This document shows, piece by piece, positions 63,139 through 64,000 of a DNA stretch of 64,000 bases. The stretch lies in NCBI RefSeq assembly GCF_000385335.1, contig NZ_ARWA01000001.1, positions 574,081 to 638,080 of the forward strand, in the 5' to 3' direction. Made by a program: the position numbers and the translations under genes. Source of the stretch: Methyloferula stellata AR4 (GTDB lineage: Bacteria > Pseudomonadota > Alphaproteobacteria > Rhizobiales > Beijerinckiaceae). Position 1 is the stretch's first letter, and each line of letters begins with the position of its first letter. A model generated the notes under the pieces. That model was not told the origin of the DNA. It ran no database searches and worked only from the letters and a program-made list of their open reading frames with translations.

Positions 63139-63573
63139 TCAAACCGCGTGGCCGGCCAGTTTCGCTGTCAGATCCGCGGGCAGGCGCCGCGCCCGGCCCT
63201 CGGCCACCAGCGCGATTTTCACCTTGGCAGCCAGAAGGATGTCCTCCTTGCGCAAAATCCGCTGATCCATCTTGATCGAGGCGCCGCCCAAATCCGCGAT
63301 AATCGTCTCGACGATCAATTCGTCGTCCATTCGCGCCGGTTTTAGAAAATCGAGGCTCATCGCGCGGACGACGAAATAAGAGGCGACACCGGCCTCGCCT
63401 GCGAACAATACGCTTTGGTCGACGCCGCGCGCGCGCAAAAGCTCGGTCCGGCCGCGCTCCAAAAAACGCAGATAGGACGCATGATAGACGCTGCCGGAAA
63501 AATCCGTGTCCTCGTAATAGACGCGGAGCGGCAGCAACCCGGGTTTGGCGGCGGGCAAGACGGAAGAAGTCAT
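63139..63573 (-). CDS. ybgC: Tol-Pal-associated acyl-CoA thioesterase YbgC
   Basis: A 144-residue hot-dog-fold thioesterase. RVYYEDTDFSGSVYHASYLRF holds the active-site aspartate and LERGRTELLRARG follows, both diagnostic of YbgC. It is encoded with tolQ in most proteobacteria and acts on acyl-CoA or acyl-ACP. Here a toxin-antitoxin pair and a 57-aa membrane protein gene lie between it and tolQ, so it is probably not in the same transcript as the tol genes. Confidence 0.95.
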   Translation of the reverse strand: MTSSVLPAAKPGLLPLRVYYEDTDFSGSVYHASYLRFLERGRTELLRARGVDQSVLFAGEAGVASYFVVRAMSLDFLKPARMDDELIVETIIADLGGASIKMDQRILRKEDILLAAKVKIALVAEGRARRLPADLTAKLAGHAV

Positions 63574-63630
63574 CCCGCCTTTATGAGCATCGCCCCCTGA
63601 TGCGCAAGACCCTCGCGCATCCGGCCTTGC

Positions 63631-64000
63631 TCACTTGATGAAGACGTAAATATCGACTTCCAGCGCCTGATCGTCGGAGTTTTTCGTTTCGGTCAGATAT
63701 TCCTCGATGAAGAGGTTCTGCGCCTCGAGACCTTTTTCATCGAGATAGGCGGTGATGAGATCATAGGTCGAATCGATATCGTCATAGGCGCCGCGATGCT
63801 GGAATTTGATCGCCTTGCCCGCAGGAGAATCGCCGATCTTCACGTCGTTTGAGAGTTCGGTCTTGCCCTCGGGCTTTCCGGTTAGGGGGACCATGGCCTC
63901 ATAGCTGAAGCCATTGTCGTTCGTCTCGGTGAAGACGGCGATCGCTTTGCCGCCTTGCTTCAATCCGGCCTTGGCGATTTCCGCCTCGACCGTGGCGATC
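63631..64000 (-). CDS. GyrI-like effector-binding domain protein (partial)
   Basis: The gene continues beyond the right edge; at least 122 C-terminal residues are seen. A possible TTG at 63963 lies inside continuous coding sequence (the 37 bases further right read in frame), so the true start is outside. The pattern AGKAIKFQHRGAYDDIDSTY with DLITAYLDEKG and LFIEEYLTE fits the GyrI-like / AraC effector-binding domain. A full protein might carry a SRPBCC or DNA-binding part further upstream. Function unknown. Confidence 0.75.
   Translation of the reverse strand, partial: IATVEAEIAKAGLKQGGKAIAVFTETNDNGFSYEAMVPLTGKPEGKTELSNDVKIGDSPAGKAIKFQHRGAYDDIDSTYDLITAYLDEKGLEAQNLFIEEYLTETKNSDDQALEVDIYVFIK

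Overview
The window looks like a chromosomal segment of a GC-rich alphaproteobacterium of the order Hyphomicrobiales (Rhizobiales), most likely a methylotroph of or near the Beijerinckiaceae. This is inferred from gene content: a lanthanide-type XoxF methanol dehydrogenase with its periplasmic partners, genes for the archaeal-type C1 cofactors tetrahydromethanopterin and methanofuran, and alphaproteobacterial markers (the ATP synthase zeta inhibitor, DUF2380, DUF4175, a HIG1-type twin-TM protein, and the tol operon with ybgC). Genus cannot be fixed from the sequence alone. No rRNA, tRNA, CRISPR array, IS element or prophage was recognised.

Layout. 1-2.4 kb: N-terminal part of a large membrane protein with a GH94/GT36-like C-terminal segment, cut by the window edge. 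2.6-5.7 kb: lytic transglycosylase and ftsEX. 5.9-9.2 kb: zinc-ribbon protein, ftsY, a DUF1330-like protein and yciB. 9.3-13.7 kb: a minus-strand operon for C1 cofactor biosynthesis: DUF2380 protein, an MfnB-FolB fusion, an amino-acid-kinase-fold enzyme, a dihydropteroate-synthase-like protein and a DUF447 protein. 13.9-22 kb: the methanol oxidation block: xoxF with a clear terminator, xoxJ, a CXXCW-motif rhodanese-like protein, a divergent zinc metallohydrolase plus SoxYZ-like carrier, and three small or unknown exported or membrane proteins. 22-27.5 kb: a luciferase-like monooxygenase, an amine-oxidase-like flavoprotein with an extra C-terminal domain, a thioredoxin-like ferredoxin and a hybrid histidine kinase. 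27.7-34.6 kb: a CIO-type cytochrome bd oxidase, uppP, hypothetical genes and a Xer recombinase.

34.6-40.5 kb: the F1 inhibitor, purC-purS-purQ-purL, bolA and a monothiol glutaredoxin. 40.6-43.2 kb: two tandem paralogous acyl-CoA-dehydrogenase-fold proteins. 43.2-50.2 kb: a TlpA-like thioredoxin, argH, a small lipoprotein, lysA and a DUF4175 protein. 50.4-57.9 kb: a HIG1-type protein, cobalamin adenosyltransferase, a ferredoxin/flavoprotein pair behind a promoter with an AT-rich palindrome, etfBA, 3-hydroxybutyryl-CoA dehydrogenase, an HNH endonuclease and a GST. 58-64 kb: the tolB-A-R-Q genes separated from ybgC by a 57-aa membrane protein and a DUF1778/GNAT toxin-antitoxin pair, then a partial GyrI-like protein.

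The metabolic logic of the left half is periplasmic methanol oxidation to formaldehyde by XoxF with its maturation/relay proteins, next to synthesis of the cofactors that carry the formaldehyde-derived C1 unit in the cytoplasm. The right half is mostly housekeeping. Many intergenic gaps are filled by several families of palindromic repeats. The least explained pieces are the MfnB-FolB fusion, the unknown exported proteins around xoxF, the C-terminal domain of the amine-oxidase-like protein, the tandem flavoprotein paralogs and the palindrome-fronted ferredoxin/flavoprotein pair.
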